A DNA stretch of 64,000 nt from positions 96,208 through 160,207 of the forward strand of contig JAFQBE010000024.1 of assembly GCA_017416765.1 (NCBI GenBank), read 5' to 3'. The translations under genes were made by a program, and so were the position numbers. Each line of letters opens with the position of its first letter. Position 1 is the first letter of the stretch. Under the pieces are notes generated by a model, which worked only from the letters and a program-made list of their open reading frames with translations, was not told the DNA's origin and ran no database searches. Shown here piece after piece: positions 1 through 8,997 of the stretch. Source of the stretch: Clostridia bacterium (lineage in GTDB: Bacteria; Bacillota; Clostridia; Oscillospirales; Acutalibacteraceae).

Positions 1-978
1 ACCGACAAACGAAACCTTTGATTCACTTGTTTCAAAAACTGTTTTTGAAGGCTTTGAGAAAATAAGCTCTTTAAAGAAATCCTTCATAATACCGGTGGAC
101 ATATATTCAGTTATTGCATCGGTAACGGAATTTTCGTTCTTTTCAAGAACTGCATACCGGTAAAAGCCGAAGCCATCGGAAGCAAGCTGCGATACGGCCT
201 GAAGCTGAACGAGAATTTCATCAGGCTTTTCATAACCTTTTGCATTACCTACAAGCTCAACATGCATGCCGAAAACGGTCTGTGCAGTTGTACCGTCAAT
301 ATAATTATTCAAATAAGCTGTTAAATCGCCCTTAATTTCAGAGCTTGATTTAATTATATCGACATATTTATAATCAAATATTCCTGCATTACATACAGAG
401 CTGTATTCATCGGCCGCAACAGAATAGATACCAAGATAAACCTTATCGGAAGCCTTACGCACAGCCTTTGCCGCAACCTGATTTTCGCGCTCGGAAAGTG
501 AACTGTCAAAATCAATAAGAACTGACTCAATTCCGGAATCAACAAGCTGCTTTACACTCTGTTCATCGGCAAGACCGCCTGCAAGAATATCTGCCGCGGA
601 AATTTTAGCAACAGTATATAAGCCTGTGTTTTTAGCCGCCGTTACTGCAGCGGGAAGCATATCAAACTCAAAGCCACTGAAAACAACGGACCTGAAGCCC
701 CATGTATAAATTTTCTGTAAGGCAGGCACAATTTCTTCAGCCTTTGTAAAATCTGTACCATATTCAAGCCATACTGCGCTTAAACCCTGCGACGGGCCGC
801 TGACCGAAATCGGCTGCTCATATACAACCTCAGTTTGCTCGGTTGTGCTTTCTTCTTCGTTAAACAGCGTATTAATATTTTCGCCGAACAAAAGATATAC
901 AGCAAGTGCGATAACACCAAGGCACATAACAAGTATACACGCCGCCATGCCTATCTTTCTGCGTTTTTCGTTTTCCAT
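1..978 (-). CDS. Membrane-anchored TIM-barrel-like (putative glycosidase-related) protein, C-terminus cut by the window
   Basis: The frame is open from an ATG at 978 to the window edge (326 codons), so the C-terminus is missing. The start MENEKRRKIGMAACILVMCL gives a positively charged n-region and one membrane helix at about residues 11-31. An acidic, Thr-rich linker follows, then an extracytoplasmic domain. Alternating beta-strand/helix text such as LSAVWLEYGTDF, FRSVVFSGFEFDML and VLIDFDSSLSERE suggests a TIM barrel like those of the neighbouring GHL10 lipoprotein. I do not recognise the family firmly. AAAGGA lies one base from the ATG, which is close, so the start could differ slightly. 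It has its own promoter (1050-1078) downstream of the GHL10 gene on the same strand. Confidence 0.6.
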   Translation of the reverse strand, partial: MENEKRRKIGMAACILVMCLGVIALAVYLLFGENINTLFNEEESTTEQTEVVYEQPISVSGPSQGLSAVWLEYGTDFTKAEEIVPALQKIYTWGFRSVVFSGFEFDMLPAAVTAAKNTGLYTVAKISAADILAGGLADEQSVKQLVDSGIESVLIDFDSSLSERENQVAAKAVRKASDKVYLGIYSVAADEYSSVCNAGIFDYKYVDIIKSSSEIKGDLTAYLNNYIDGTTAQTVFGMHVELVGNAKGYEKPDEILVQLQAVSQLASDGFGFYRYAVLEKNENSVTDAITEYMSTGIMKDFFKELIFSKPSKTVFETSESKVSFVG

Positions 979-1049
979 TTCCTTTACACCCTGATTCAAA
1001 AATTAAAATGCAAATATCCCCTTTTAAAAATATTCACATTATTAGAAGA

Positions 1050-1078
1050 ATTATAGCATAAAGCTGAACATAAGACAA
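1050..1078 (-). promoter_or_regulatory. Sigma-A promoter of the anchored protein gene
   Basis: On the minus strand TTGTCT (1078-1073) is followed after 17 bases by a perfect TATAAT (1055-1050), about 70 bases before the start at 978. Confidence 0.7.
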
Positions 1079-1116
1079 GATTTTATAAAAATAAAGATTA
1101 ATATTAAAAGTTAAAA

Positions 1117-2226
1117 TTAAGTAAGGTAGGAATATGAAAAAAGCGAATATCCTGACCAGACTGAATCTGCGCTGACACATTCAATCTGTCTTTTTATTAC
1201 ATCGGGGTTATCAATCCACTCATTTTTACCGCTGCCCGCAGCAGAATCGGGTTGACTTATTTTATATGCGGCAAGTCCGCATATAAGACGGATATGTGAA
1301 CCTTCAGCCAGTTTTTCCCATTCTTTTTTAACCTTTTCAAAGGGCTTTTTTTCATGCTCAAAACCAAAATAAATCTGCGGAATTATCCAGTCGGCATAGC
1401 CTCCCCTTTCACACCACAAAGCAATATCGGCATAATAAGAAAACTTGTTTTTAGTTATATCTGCCGCAGGACTTATGCTGAAAATTTTATCTTCTCCAAA
1501 ACTGTGTACAAGTGTATACATAGCCGAAACCAATGAATTCACATTACTTATGCGCCAATCGGAAAGGCTCATTTTACCGCCGTTATTGCGGTATGCTTTA
1601 TATTCCGCACTATCGAAACCTTTATATTTTACGGGATAAAAATAATCGTCAATATGAATTCCGTCAACATTATAGTTTTCAAGTATTTCGCGCACACCGT
1701 CAAGCACAATTTTCTGGCTTTCAATGTTTGCAGGCTGTAAATATACACCCTCATCACACGAAACTGCAGTATCTGAAAATCTGTCATCCGGTGTAAATTC
1801 AGGTTTATAAGATATTCTGTACGGGTTAATCCATGCATGAAGCGCAATGTTGTTTTCATGCGCTGAATTTACAAAAATTTCAAGCGGGTCATACTCAGGC
1901 GGTTTCCCTTTTTTATCAAGTGCGTACTGCGACCATGGAAAATTTCCCGAAGGATACAGCGCATCACAAAATGGGCGCACCTGCAAAAAAACCGTATTTA
2001 TACCGTTGGACAGACATTTTTCAAATATTTCATCAACCTTTACCTTGAATTTCTGTTCATCACCTTGTGAAAACAAGGGCTGTAATTCATAACAGCTTAT
2101 CCAGACGGCAAAAATCTTATCTTCTTCGGGTTTAGGTATTTCAACAATATCGTTTTTTGCAGTTTTTCCGCAAGAAGTAAATAAAAGCGATATGCAAAGC
2201 ATTAAAACTAAAACTGTTCTTTTCAT
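1117..2226 (-). CDS. GHL10-family (DUF187) glycoside-hydrolase-like lipoprotein
   Basis: A 369-residue secreted lipoprotein. The start at 2226 is chosen because GGGAG lies 4-5 bases upstream and it opens directly into a lipoprotein signal (MKRTVLVLMLCISLLFTSCG, lipobox before the Cys near residue 19). A longer upstream frame lacks this. The body has the hallmarks of the family-10-like hydrolases: FAVWISCYELQPLF at the start of the barrel, VFLQVRPFCDALYPS, the ALHAWINPYR segment and the acidic strand end HIDDYFYP, where family members carry putative catalytic acids. Homologues are thought to act on cell-wall or polysaccharide glycans; the substrate is not known. It is divergent from the DUF1294 gene with only 55 bases between starts. 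Confidence 0.85.
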   Translation of the reverse strand: MKRTVLVLMLCISLLFTSCGKTAKNDIVEIPKPEEDKIFAVWISCYELQPLFSQGDEQKFKVKVDEIFEKCLSNGINTVFLQVRPFCDALYPSGNFPWSQYALDKKGKPPEYDPLEIFVNSAHENNIALHAWINPYRISYKPEFTPDDRFSDTAVSCDEGVYLQPANIESQKIVLDGVREILENYNVDGIHIDDYFYPVKYKGFDSAEYKAYRNNGGKMSLSDWRISNVNSLVSAMYTLVHSFGEDKIFSISPAADITKNKFSYYADIALWCERGGYADWIIPQIYFGFEHEKKPFEKVKKEWEKLAEGSHIRLICGLAAYKISQPDSAAGSGKNEWIDNPDVIKRQIECVSADSVWSGYSLFSYSYLT

Positions 2227-2281
2227 TTTTCTCCCTTTACACCGTCGAGAAAATGTATTAAAATCTTCTCGGGTGAATAAA

Positions 2282-2566
2282 ATGATTGAATTCAAAATTA
2301 TATTACTTTATTTTATTATTCTTGCTGTTATCAGCACAATAGTTACCGTTTACGACAAGAGTGCCGCAAAGCTCAACAAACGGCGAATATCTGAAAAAGC
2401 ACTTTTTATCGTTGCCGCCATAGGCGGTGCATTACCAATGTTTATAACCATGAAAACAATAAGACACAAAACCAGACATAAAAGGTTTATGCTTGGTCTG
2501 CCCGTAATTATTCTTATTCATGCGGTATCAGCAGCACTTTACATTACATATTCATTAAATCATTAA
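2282..2566 (+). CDS. DUF1294 family small membrane protein
   Basis: A 94-residue protein with three hydrophobic segments. The ATG at 2282 follows GGGTGA at good spacing; the frame upstream to 2192 overlaps the divergent lipoprotein gene and is disregarded. The block from YDKSAAKLNKRRISEKAL through GGALPMFITMKTIRHKTRHKRF is typical of DUF1294, whose members are about 90 residues with basic loops between helices. Function is unknown. The hairpin at 2584-2624 ends its transcript. Confidence 0.8.
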   Translation: MIEFKIILLYFIILAVISTIVTVYDKSAAKLNKRRISEKALFIVAAIGGALPMFITMKTIRHKTRHKRFMLGLPVIILIHAVSAALYITYSLNH

Positions 2567-2583
2567 TTTAATAATAAACAACA

Positions 2584-2624
2584 AAACGGCGAAAAGCAAG
2601 TTAATGTAATGCTTTACGCCGTTT
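2584..2624. terminator. Bidirectional terminator between DUF1294 and the exonuclease gene
   Basis: AAACGGCG (2584-2591) pairs with CGCCGTTT (2617-2624), extended inward by AAAAGC/GCTTT. It sits between two convergent genes. Confidence 0.7.
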
Positions 2625-2630
2625 AAATTT

Positions 2631-3500
2631 TTATTCTGAATTCTCCTTATCAGTTTCGGGCGGAATATACGGTACAACGGTTTTTTTGACATCTACCCTA
2701 TCGTACATACGCATAAAGCGCACGGAAACCTTTGACATTTTTCCGCAATACGGACATCTGAACACGGCACGGAAAAAGCGGTTTGAATACTTCCAGTCCG
2801 TTTGTCTGTGAGCGTTCGCCTTACAATCAGGACAAGAATAAGTAAGGTGTTTTTTATCAACCAGCGGATTTTTAAGGTTGCTTATCGGGTGCGGTTTAAA
2901 GGCAAGCTTTGCATAAAATTCTGTATTGCAGGGACGAATAAAACCTGCAAGGTCATTTTCATCAAAAACCTTACGGAAACATTCTGCGCTGAGCCTGCTG
3001 TCGTCAAGTGCACGATGGTGAGAATAATCCGCATCGTCAATGCCGAGAGCTTCCGCAGCCTTACCAAGACCAATCTGCTGACCTTTTTCCGTTTTAACCT
3101 TACGCTGAACAAAAACCTGCAGGTCAACATAATTTGTAAGAAACGGAATATAGGTAATGCCGTTAAGGTACTTGTAATTTTCAATAAGAACGCGTATATC
3201 ACCGTCACCCCATGTAAGGATAACCGTGGGTTCAGAACCAATCCATTTACGGAAAGCGGAAAAAACATGTGTAAAAAGCTCACCGCCCAGAACATCATCG
3301 TTTGTAATGTGCGTAAGCTTTTTTACGCTGCCGCGCAGGCGTTTGCCTATACAAGGCTTGACAAAGCTTGAAAAGCTAGATATTTCATTTAAGTTTTCAT
3401 CAAGCTTTACGGCACCGATTTCAATAATTTCATTTATAAATCCGTTTATTTTCCGTCCGTAAACGTTATTCCATTCAAGGTCGAAGACAACATACTGCAT
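2631..3500 (-). CDS. DEDDh 3'-5' exonuclease (DnaQ/KapD-like) with C-terminal zinc ribbon
   Basis: A 289-residue cytoplasmic nuclease. Exo motif I is VVFDLEWN near residues 4-11 (Asp and Glu metal ligands). Motif II lies in the region around ILTWGDGDIRVL and YVDLQVF. Motif III is YSHHRALDDSRLSAE (His and Asp of the DEDDh class). After residue about 215 comes a zinc ribbon with two CPxC pairs (SCPDCKA, CPYCGKM), not usual in KapD and perhaps for nucleic-acid binding. The substrate (RNA or DNA ends) cannot be told. It starts 27 bases after the end of the WYL regulator gene and is probably co-transcribed with it. Confidence 0.85.
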   Translation of the reverse strand: MQYVVFDLEWNNVYGRKINGFINEIIEIGAVKLDENLNEISSFSSFVKPCIGKRLRGSVKKLTHITNDDVLGGELFTHVFSAFRKWIGSEPTVILTWGDGDIRVLIENYKYLNGITYIPFLTNYVDLQVFVQRKVKTEKGQQIGLGKAAEALGIDDADYSHHRALDDSRLSAECFRKVFDENDLAGFIRPCNTEFYAKLAFKPHPISNLKNPLVDKKHLTYSCPDCKANAHRQTDWKYSNRFFRAVFRCPYCGKMSKVSVRFMRMYDRVDVKKTVVPYIPPETDKENSE

Positions 3501-3527
3501 ATGAAAGCAATCTCACCTGCCATTATA

Positions 3528-4520
3528 TCAATCATTATAAATTTTTGCAATTTCCGCAGCCCTGTTGCCAATCGCCGTACGCAGCTCCTGCGGAGAAATA
3601 ATTTTAATATCAGAACCGTACTGAAGCACCCAGGATACAAAACCTTCACCTGTAACGGCAACAACCTCAGCGGTAAAAGATTCGGCATTCTGCGATGTAA
3701 TTTTTATACTGTCGCCAAAGCGGTCAGTAATTTCTTCAAGAATTCTGTTAGAACAACGCATACTCACACGCTGCTCCTTACCCGAAAACATATTGAAAAG
3801 CTTGCCTGCATAGTCGGCAGAATCAAACCTGTCTGTATATTTACTTACTTGGCTGAACGGTCTTACGGGAGCATCAAGCATTTCAACCTTTTTCATTCTG
3901 TCAAGCCTTGTGTGCATCAGATTATCGTAATTTGCATTGTTACAGATAAGATAGTAGTGGTCGTTGGACCAGATTAATGCATACGGGCTTACGGTAAACT
4001 CACGCTCCGAAAGCTGGACTTCAAGTTCAGGCGAAACAGTAAGATGGTGATAAGTAAAACGCACTTGCTTTTTGGCTAAAACAGCTTTATGAAGAACATC
4101 TATTGTATAATAAATCTCTTCATTCTTGCGTTTTCTGGCTCGGTCAATATAAACCTGCGAATTCAGCTTTTTTGCCTGTGCCTCACTTGCAAGTGAGCTG
4201 ATTTTATTAACAAGCGCATCGGTCTTTTTAGCAGTAATGAATTTCGCAGCCTGAACAGCGTCAATCATAAGGCGCACTTCCGCTTCCTCAAAATCGCGTG
4301 AAGCCAGAAAATAGCCTTTTTTCGGGCTGTGTGTGCACACTATATCCATACCGGACTGATTGAGCGCCTGAATGTCGTCATATAATGCCTTGCGTTCGGC
4401 AGAAATGCCCATATCGTTGAGATAATCACAGATTTCTCCGGTGGAATAAACATGCTCCTCATCGGTATATTTTTTAAAGAATTCAGCTGTTGCAAGCAGC
4501 CTTTGTTTACCGTTACCCAC
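3528..4520 (-). CDS. WYL-domain transcriptional regulator
   Basis: A 330-residue DeoR-like regulator. The N-terminal winged helix (about residues 1-70) includes STGEICDYLNDMGISAERKALYDDI; the WYL ligand-sensing domain (about residues 140-240) contains VSPYALIWSNDHYYLICN; a WCX-type C-terminal part follows. The start is GTG at 4520 preceded by GAGGTGAT at good spacing. WYL proteins bind nucleotides or single-stranded DNA and often control DNA-damage or defence genes; here the downstream partner is an exonuclease, which fits but proves nothing. Its promoter overlaps the stop of the GH3 gene. Confidence 0.88.
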   Translation of the reverse strand: MGNGKQRLLATAEFFKKYTDEEHVYSTGEICDYLNDMGISAERKALYDDIQALNQSGMDIVCTHSPKKGYFLASRDFEEAEVRLMIDAVQAAKFITAKKTDALVNKISSLASEAQAKKLNSQVYIDRARKRKNEEIYYTIDVLHKAVLAKKQVRFTYHHLTVSPELEVQLSEREFTVSPYALIWSNDHYYLICNNANYDNLMHTRLDRMKKVEMLDAPVRPFSQVSKYTDRFDSADYAGKLFNMFSGKEQRVSMRCSNRILEEITDRFGDSIKITSQNAESFTAEVVAVTGEGFVSWVLQYGSDIKIISPQELRTAIGNRAAEIAKIYND

Positions 4521-4560
4521 CAGGTATCACCTCACAAAAATCAGCAAAACATTAACAGAT

Positions 4561-4590
4561 ATTATATAATGTCAGGGCTTATATTGTCAA
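4561..4590 (-). promoter_or_regulatory. Sigma-A promoter of the WYL regulator/exonuclease pair
   Basis: Minus-strand TTGACA (4590-4585), 18-base spacer, TATAAT (4566-4561). The -35 box lies over the stop codon of the upstream GH3 gene. Confidence 0.75.
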
Positions 4591-6998
4591 TCATTAGGCA
4601 TATTTTTTTCGGGAAGTCTGAGAATAAGGTTGCAGACATGCTTTGCAGTTCTCTGCATTTCGCCAAGGGTCATACCGTCGGGTTTACCATAGGTTTCAAG
4701 CAGGGTGCCGTCGGGCTTGCCTGTATTTACCCTTTCACCGCCCGGCATAAGAACATCTACACCGGCTCGCACTCTGTATGCATTATCGCGTATTGCGGGG
4801 AATTCAGGGCTTCTGCTTTTTCTCATCCACCAATCTGTCATTACGCAGCCTTCAAAGCCCCATTCTGAAAGAACAGACATACAAAGCTCATAATTATAGT
4901 GTCCCCATACACCGTTAATTTTGTTGTAGGAGGTCATAAGGCATTTGGGGCTTGCTTCTTTTACGCATATTTCAAAGCCTTTAAGATATATTTCTCTTAA
5001 AGCTCTTTCACTCACCCTTGAATCGTTATGACAACGGTTTGTTTCCTGATTGTTGCAAGCAAAATGCTTCGGGCAAGCACTCAATCTGCTTGACTGTATG
5101 CCGCGAACTACGGCAGCGGCAATTTTACCGCTGATTAACGGGTCTTCGCTGAAATATTCAAAGTTTCTGCCGCATAAGGGATTACGGTGAATATTCATAC
5201 CGGGTGCAAGAAGCACATCAGAACCTCGGTCAAGCATTTCCTTACCAATAAGTGTATAAAGCTGTTCAACCAACGCTTCATTCCATGTACATGCAAGAAG
5301 TGTACCAATAGGAAGCAAAGAACAACTTGCTTTAAGGCGTATACCGGAAGGACCGTCTGTAGTTACAACAGGTGTAATGCCCTTATTACGCATTGATTCA
5401 AGCACACCGCCGAATGCGCCTGCATTACCTTCCGCGCCGAGCTTGCTGTGCATTGTGTAATCACCGCGGCTGATAGCTTCAAGCTCATCAAGACTCAATT
5501 GAGCAATAAAATCATTCATCAGCACTTTACCGCTTCTAACATCGGAAAGTTTAAAGCCCCTATCCCCTGTCAGCTCAATATCGGCAGGAATATTTTTCTT
5601 AATAAGCGCTTTAATATCTTTAGTATTTAGCGGTACAGGGTGCTTTGTGTTTTTATCAAGGCTGTCAATTCTGTTGAAGCTTTCGGTAGGCGCTGCGCAT
5701 TGAGTAAGCTGATTTATAAGTTTGGTTTCACATTCAAAGCTCGCATAATTCCACGCTGAAACAGCATCGGTGCCGACATAAATTTTATAGCTGCCCTTTT
5801 CCTGCACCCATGCGTATTTATAGCCTGTTACACCAAAATCATCGTACGAAGCGTAAGCTGAATTCGGGTATGTAATAACCATATCCTGTTCTTCACCGGG
5901 TGCAAGCAACTTTGTTTTTTCAAAGGCAACAAGCTGTCTGCCGGGTTTTACAAGCTTTGTGCCTTCTGCACCGTAATAAACCTGAACAACTTCCTTACCT
6001 GAATATTTATCAGAAATATTTTTAACCCTTACCGTAACCTCGGTATTTTCTTTACCTACATTTACTGCAAGGCAGTTCAAATCAAATCTTGCATAGCTCA
6101 AACCGAAACCGAACGGATAAACAACCTTTTCCTTATCAAAGGTAGAAAAATAACGGTAACCAACAAAAATATCCTCTTCATAGCAAGTAAATTTCTTCTT
6201 GCCGAAATTACTGCTGCTTGGATAATCTTTATAGCTTTTTGCAACAGTATCGGTAAGCTTGCCGCAGGGTGTAACCCTACCACAGAGCAGGTCTGCAACA
6301 GCATTGCCGCTTTCCATGCCGCCCTGCCATACCACCATAACAGCTCCGATTTTGTCGCCGAATTCATCAAGCCAAGAAAAATCAATAATACTGCCTATGT
6401 TGAGTATAACAGCAACCTTTTTAAAACAGTTTGTTACCTTACGGAGCATTTTAAGTTCATCTTTTGTAAGGTAATAACTGCCTTTTTTTAGAACATTTTC
6501 CCTGTCCTCACCCGAGGACCTGCCAATGAATACAACCGCTGTATCGGATTGATTTGCGGCATTTTTAACAGTTTCATCACTAAGCGGCATTTCAGGAAGA
6601 TAGCGCGGCCACATTCCCCACACAGCATCAAATACAGGATTCTTTGCACACCAATCGGTATAAATATCCGCAAGCTGTGTATTAAATGTAATATTTTCGC
6701 AATTTTTAATACCTTCAAGGTAGCTGATTTTATACGGTGCATTTACATCGCCGCCCGAGCCGTAGCCGACAAAAAATGTATTAACCTGTACCCTGCCAAA
6801 AAGTGAAACAGTCTGCTCCTTTGAAACAGGCAGAACACCGTTATTTTTTAGCAGTACAGCGCCTTCCGCAGCTGCCGAACGGACAAGCTCAGGCATACCG
6901 GGTGTAACCTCACCTTCAGCTAAACCGATATTTTGAGACTGTGAAAGAGTGTTGATTTTACGGGCAACAAAACCAAGAGCCTTCTGAACAATTTTCAT
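4587..6998 (-). CDS. GH3 beta-glucosidase with permuted domain order
   Basis: An 803-residue enzyme (ATG at 6998; a TTG two codons upstream is possible). It has no signal peptide, so it is cytoplasmic. The usual C-terminal (alpha/beta)6 domain comes first (about residues 25-270), with the acid/base candidate E164 in GRSSGED. A fibronectin-III-like domain follows (VTVRVKNISDKYSGKEVVQVYYG). The TIM barrel is last (about residues 480-790), with VTTDGPSGIR, the KHFACNNQE substrate-binding segment and the nucleophile D722 in VMTDWW. This reversed order is known in some rumen and gut Clostridia beta-glucosidases, such as those of Butyrivibrio fibrisolvens and Ruminococcus albus. It probably cleaves beta-glucosides taken up from plant glycans. 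Confidence 0.92.
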   Translation of the reverse strand: MKIVQKALGFVARKINTLSQSQNIGLAEGEVTPGMPELVRSAAAEGAVLLKNNGVLPVSKEQTVSLFGRVQVNTFFVGYGSGGDVNAPYKISYLEGIKNCENITFNTQLADIYTDWCAKNPVFDAVWGMWPRYLPEMPLSDETVKNAANQSDTAVVFIGRSSGEDRENVLKKGSYYLTKDELKMLRKVTNCFKKVAVILNIGSIIDFSWLDEFGDKIGAVMVVWQGGMESGNAVADLLCGRVTPCGKLTDTVAKSYKDYPSSSNFGKKKFTCYEEDIFVGYRYFSTFDKEKVVYPFGFGLSYARFDLNCLAVNVGKENTEVTVRVKNISDKYSGKEVVQVYYGAEGTKLVKPGRQLVAFEKTKLLAPGEEQDMVITYPNSAYASYDDFGVTGYKYAWVQEKGSYKIYVGTDAVSAWNYASFECETKLINQLTQCAAPTESFNRIDSLDKNTKHPVPLNTKDIKALIKKNIPADIELTGDRGFKLSDVRSGKVLMNDFIAQLSLDELEAISRGDYTMHSKLGAEGNAGAFGGVLESMRNKGITPVVTTDGPSGIRLKASCSLLPIGTLLACTWNEALVEQLYTLIGKEMLDRGSDVLLAPGMNIHRNPLCGRNFEYFSEDPLISGKIAAAVVRGIQSSRLSACPKHFACNNQETNRCHNDSRVSERALREIYLKGFEICVKEASPKCLMTSYNKINGVWGHYNYELCMSVLSEWGFEGCVMTDWWMRKSRSPEFPAIRDNAYRVRAGVDVLMPGGERVNTGKPDGTLLETYGKPDGMTLGEMQRTAKHVCNLILRLPEKNMPND

Positions 6999-7029
6999 AA
7001 CCAAACACCGCCGTTTAATAATTTATTTA

Positions 7030-7058
7030 ATTATACAATGCATAACATATAATGTCAA
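7030..7058 (-). promoter_or_regulatory. Consensus promoter of the GH3 gene
   Basis: Minus-strand TTGACA (7058-7053), 17-base spacer, TATAAT (7035-7030): a perfect sigma-A promoter about 30 bases from the start. No operator-like repeat is seen over it. Confidence 0.85.
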
Positions 7059-7075
7059 AATAAAATAGAAAAATC

Positions 7076-7104
7076 GCTGTCAAAGCATATAATCAATTGA
7101 CAGC
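7076..7104 (-). terminator. Terminator of the small XRE regulator gene
   Basis: GCTGTCAA (7076-7083) pairs with TTGACAGC (7097-7104). On the minus strand it is followed by a T-rich stretch. Confidence 0.65.
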
Positions 7105-7115
7105 GGATAAAACAA

Positions 7116-7331
7116 CTATTTCATATTAAATTGCGGTGTATCAGAAAGTTCTAAAATATAATCTGTTGTTACACCGTAGTACTTTGCTATACCAATTAAA
7201 ATATCAGTAGGAATATCACGCTGTCCAAGCTCATAATTGCTGTAAACCTGTTGCGAACAGTTCAACGCTGCCGCCAATTCACGCTGTGTCTTGTCATTAT
7301 CTTCACGCAGCTCTCTTATCCTTTTATACAT
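7116..7331 (-). CDS. Small XRE-family repressor
   Basis: A 71-residue protein that is almost entirely one Cro/C1 helix-turn-helix: KTQRELAAALNCSQQVYSNYELGQRDIP is the HTH core and LIGIAKYYGVTTDYILEL the closing helices. GAGGTGG lies 8 bases from the ATG. It has no effector domain. It is divergent from the M28-like hydrolase gene, and the shared region contains a perfect palindrome, so it probably represses that gene and perhaps itself. Confidence 0.85.
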   Translation of the reverse strand: MYKRIRELREDNDKTQRELAAALNCSQQVYSNYELGQRDIPTDILIGIAKYYGVTTDYILELSDTPQFNMK

Positions 7332-7378
7332 TGCAGCACCACCTCAAAAAAGATACTACAATACTGCATTTTGTTGTA

Positions 7379-7407
7379 TTGACATTTACTGCAAATTGCA
7401 GTAAAAT
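7379..7407 (+). promoter_or_regulatory. Promoter with palindromic operator in its spacer
   Basis: TTGACA (7379-7384) and TAAAAT (7402-7407) are separated by 17 bases. The 21-base palindrome at 7385-7405 (arms TTTACTGCAA and TTGCAGTAAA around one central base) starts at the first spacer base and runs into the -10 box. A related half-site TACTGCA is at 7362-7368. A repressor bound here would block RNA polymerase directly; the adjacent XRE protein is the obvious candidate. Confidence 0.75.
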
Positions 7408-7440
7408 TGCTTTAAGTAATAAAAGGAGGCAAACAACTGA

Positions 7441-8916
7441 ATGAATTTTACAATTTCAAAAGAAGAAATGCTTGAAGGAATGCATAGAATGAATTCCTTC
7501 GGAACAAGACTTACAGGAAGCCAAGGACACAACAACTTTATAAAATGGCTTAAAGATGAAATCAATAAAATGGATATTCCGATATTCAGCGACCCGTTTT
7601 ATTTTAAGCGTTGGGAAGAAAAAAATTCATCAATTGAAATAATTGACAGTGAAGAAAAAATCAACATCCCCGTTTCATCAGCTTATCCGTATTCTGGTGA
7701 AACATCAGCCGACGGAATAACAGAAGAGCTTGTGTATATTAAAAATATAAAAGATATACCTAAAACCACAGGCAAAATTGCAGTTTTCAATATATCAAAC
7801 ATTAACTTTTTGCCAAGCGAAATCGCATTTGATAAGCGTACAAGCTACCCTGCTGATGTTGTGCTTGAAAAGAAATACGAAGGTCCTGTAATAACAAGTT
7901 TTGTTCAATGCTTTTATGGAATAGTTTCCAAATTATCCAAAGCCAAAGCTGTTATATTAGTATGGAAGGGTTTGCATGATGATTGTATAGAGGGTCAATA
8001 TCTTTCCTTTATAACCAGTTATCAGAAAATACCTATGTTATGGGTAAACGAAACTAACGGCAAAATAATTATTGAAGCAGCTAAACAACATAAAAAGGCA
8101 AAATTCGTTCTTGAAGCAGAAATTGAAGAACGCGCCTTTACCGAAAGCTTTTACTGCATAATTAAAGGCAAGAATCAAAAAGAAAATGTTATTGTCAATA
8201 CCCATACCGACGGTACAAACTGTGTAGAAGAAAACGGACCGATTGCTCTTTTGCAGCTTATGAAAAACCTTAAAGACCAAGAGCTTGAAAGAACGCATAT
8301 TTTTGTTTTCACAACCGGTCATTTTCGCTTACCGCATTTTGAAGATTTACGAACAGGTTCTTTTCAATCTGCTTCGCGTTGGCTTGCCATGCACAGAGAA
8401 CTGTGGGACGGCAAAGGCGATCATATGAAATGTGTTGCTAACCTTACTTTAGAGCATCTGGGCTGTAAAGAATGGCGTGACATATGCGGTGAATATAAAT
8501 ACACCGGTAAACCTGAGGTTGAGCTTGTATATACCGGTAACAATTTCATGGACAGACTTTATATTGATACCGTAAAAGATAGAACTACAGTACGCACAAT
8601 GACACTGCGAGGTCATAACGCCCTGCATTTTGGCGAGGGACAAAATTTCTTTACAATGGGTATTCCTGAAATAAGTCTTGTACCTGCTCCATACTACCTT
8701 TGTGTTGTAAGCGAAAGCCACGAAATGGAAAAGTTTGATATTGACCTTATGGTAGAGCAAACTGAAACTTATGCTATTCTGATAGAGAAAATTGAAAAAA
8801 TTTCAACCGATAAGCTCGGAAGAAGTGATTTCTATTCTATCCTAAAAGCCCAAAGCGTATCAGGTGGACACGATTTCAGTTTAAAAGGCTTAATAAACAA
8901 AATTTTTTCTAAATAA
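7441..8916 (+). CDS. M28-like zinc aminopeptidase-related hydrolase
   Basis: A 491-residue protein with no signal peptide. The N-terminal part includes FGTRLTGSQGHNNF, typical of the entry to M28 peptidases, and residues about 85-230 look like a PA-type insertion. The catalytic-domain text IVNTHTDGTN (H255, D257) resembles the first metal site, LTLEHLG (E338) the Glu of the second, and PEISLVPAPYY the late conserved loop. Some canonical ligands are hard to place, so peptidase activity is probable but not certain. AGGAGG lies about 11 bases before the ATG. It is controlled by the promoter/operator at 7379-7407. Confidence 0.65.
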   Translation: MNFTISKEEMLEGMHRMNSFGTRLTGSQGHNNFIKWLKDEINKMDIPIFSDPFYFKRWEEKNSSIEIIDSEEKINIPVSSAYPYSGETSADGITEELVYIKNIKDIPKTTGKIAVFNISNINFLPSEIAFDKRTSYPADVVLEKKYEGPVITSFVQCFYGIVSKLSKAKAVILVWKGLHDDCIEGQYLSFITSYQKIPMLWVNETNGKIIIEAAKQHKKAKFVLEAEIEERAFTESFYCIIKGKNQKENVIVNTHTDGTNCVEENGPIALLQLMKNLKDQELERTHIFVFTTGHFRLPHFEDLRTGSFQSASRWLAMHRELWDGKGDHMKCVANLTLEHLGCKEWRDICGEYKYTGKPEVELVYTGNNFMDRLYIDTVKDRTTVRTMTLRGHNALHFGEGQNFFTMGIPEISLVPAPYYLCVVSESHEMEKFDIDLMVEQTETYAILIEKIEKISTDKLGRSDFYSILKAQSVSGGHDFSLKGLINKIFSK

Positions 8917-8949
8917 TAAAGCCCCGTTTAACTTAACATAAAAGCAAAA

Positions 8950-8979
8950 AACGGAGAACAGCGAAAACTGTTCTCCGTT
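8950..8979 (-). terminator. Terminator of the rpsB-tsf operon
   Basis: AACGGAGAACAG (8950-8961) pairs perfectly with CTGTTCTCCGTT (8968-8979) around a 6-base loop. On the minus strand a T run follows at once. Confidence 0.9.
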
Positions 8980-8997
8980 AATTAAATTATTGGTTAA

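Noticed and set aside
2802-3371. 189-codon plus-strand frame opposite the exonuclease gene
   Set aside because: No ribosome site, unlikely composition, and the minus-strand frame encodes a full exonuclease with motifs.
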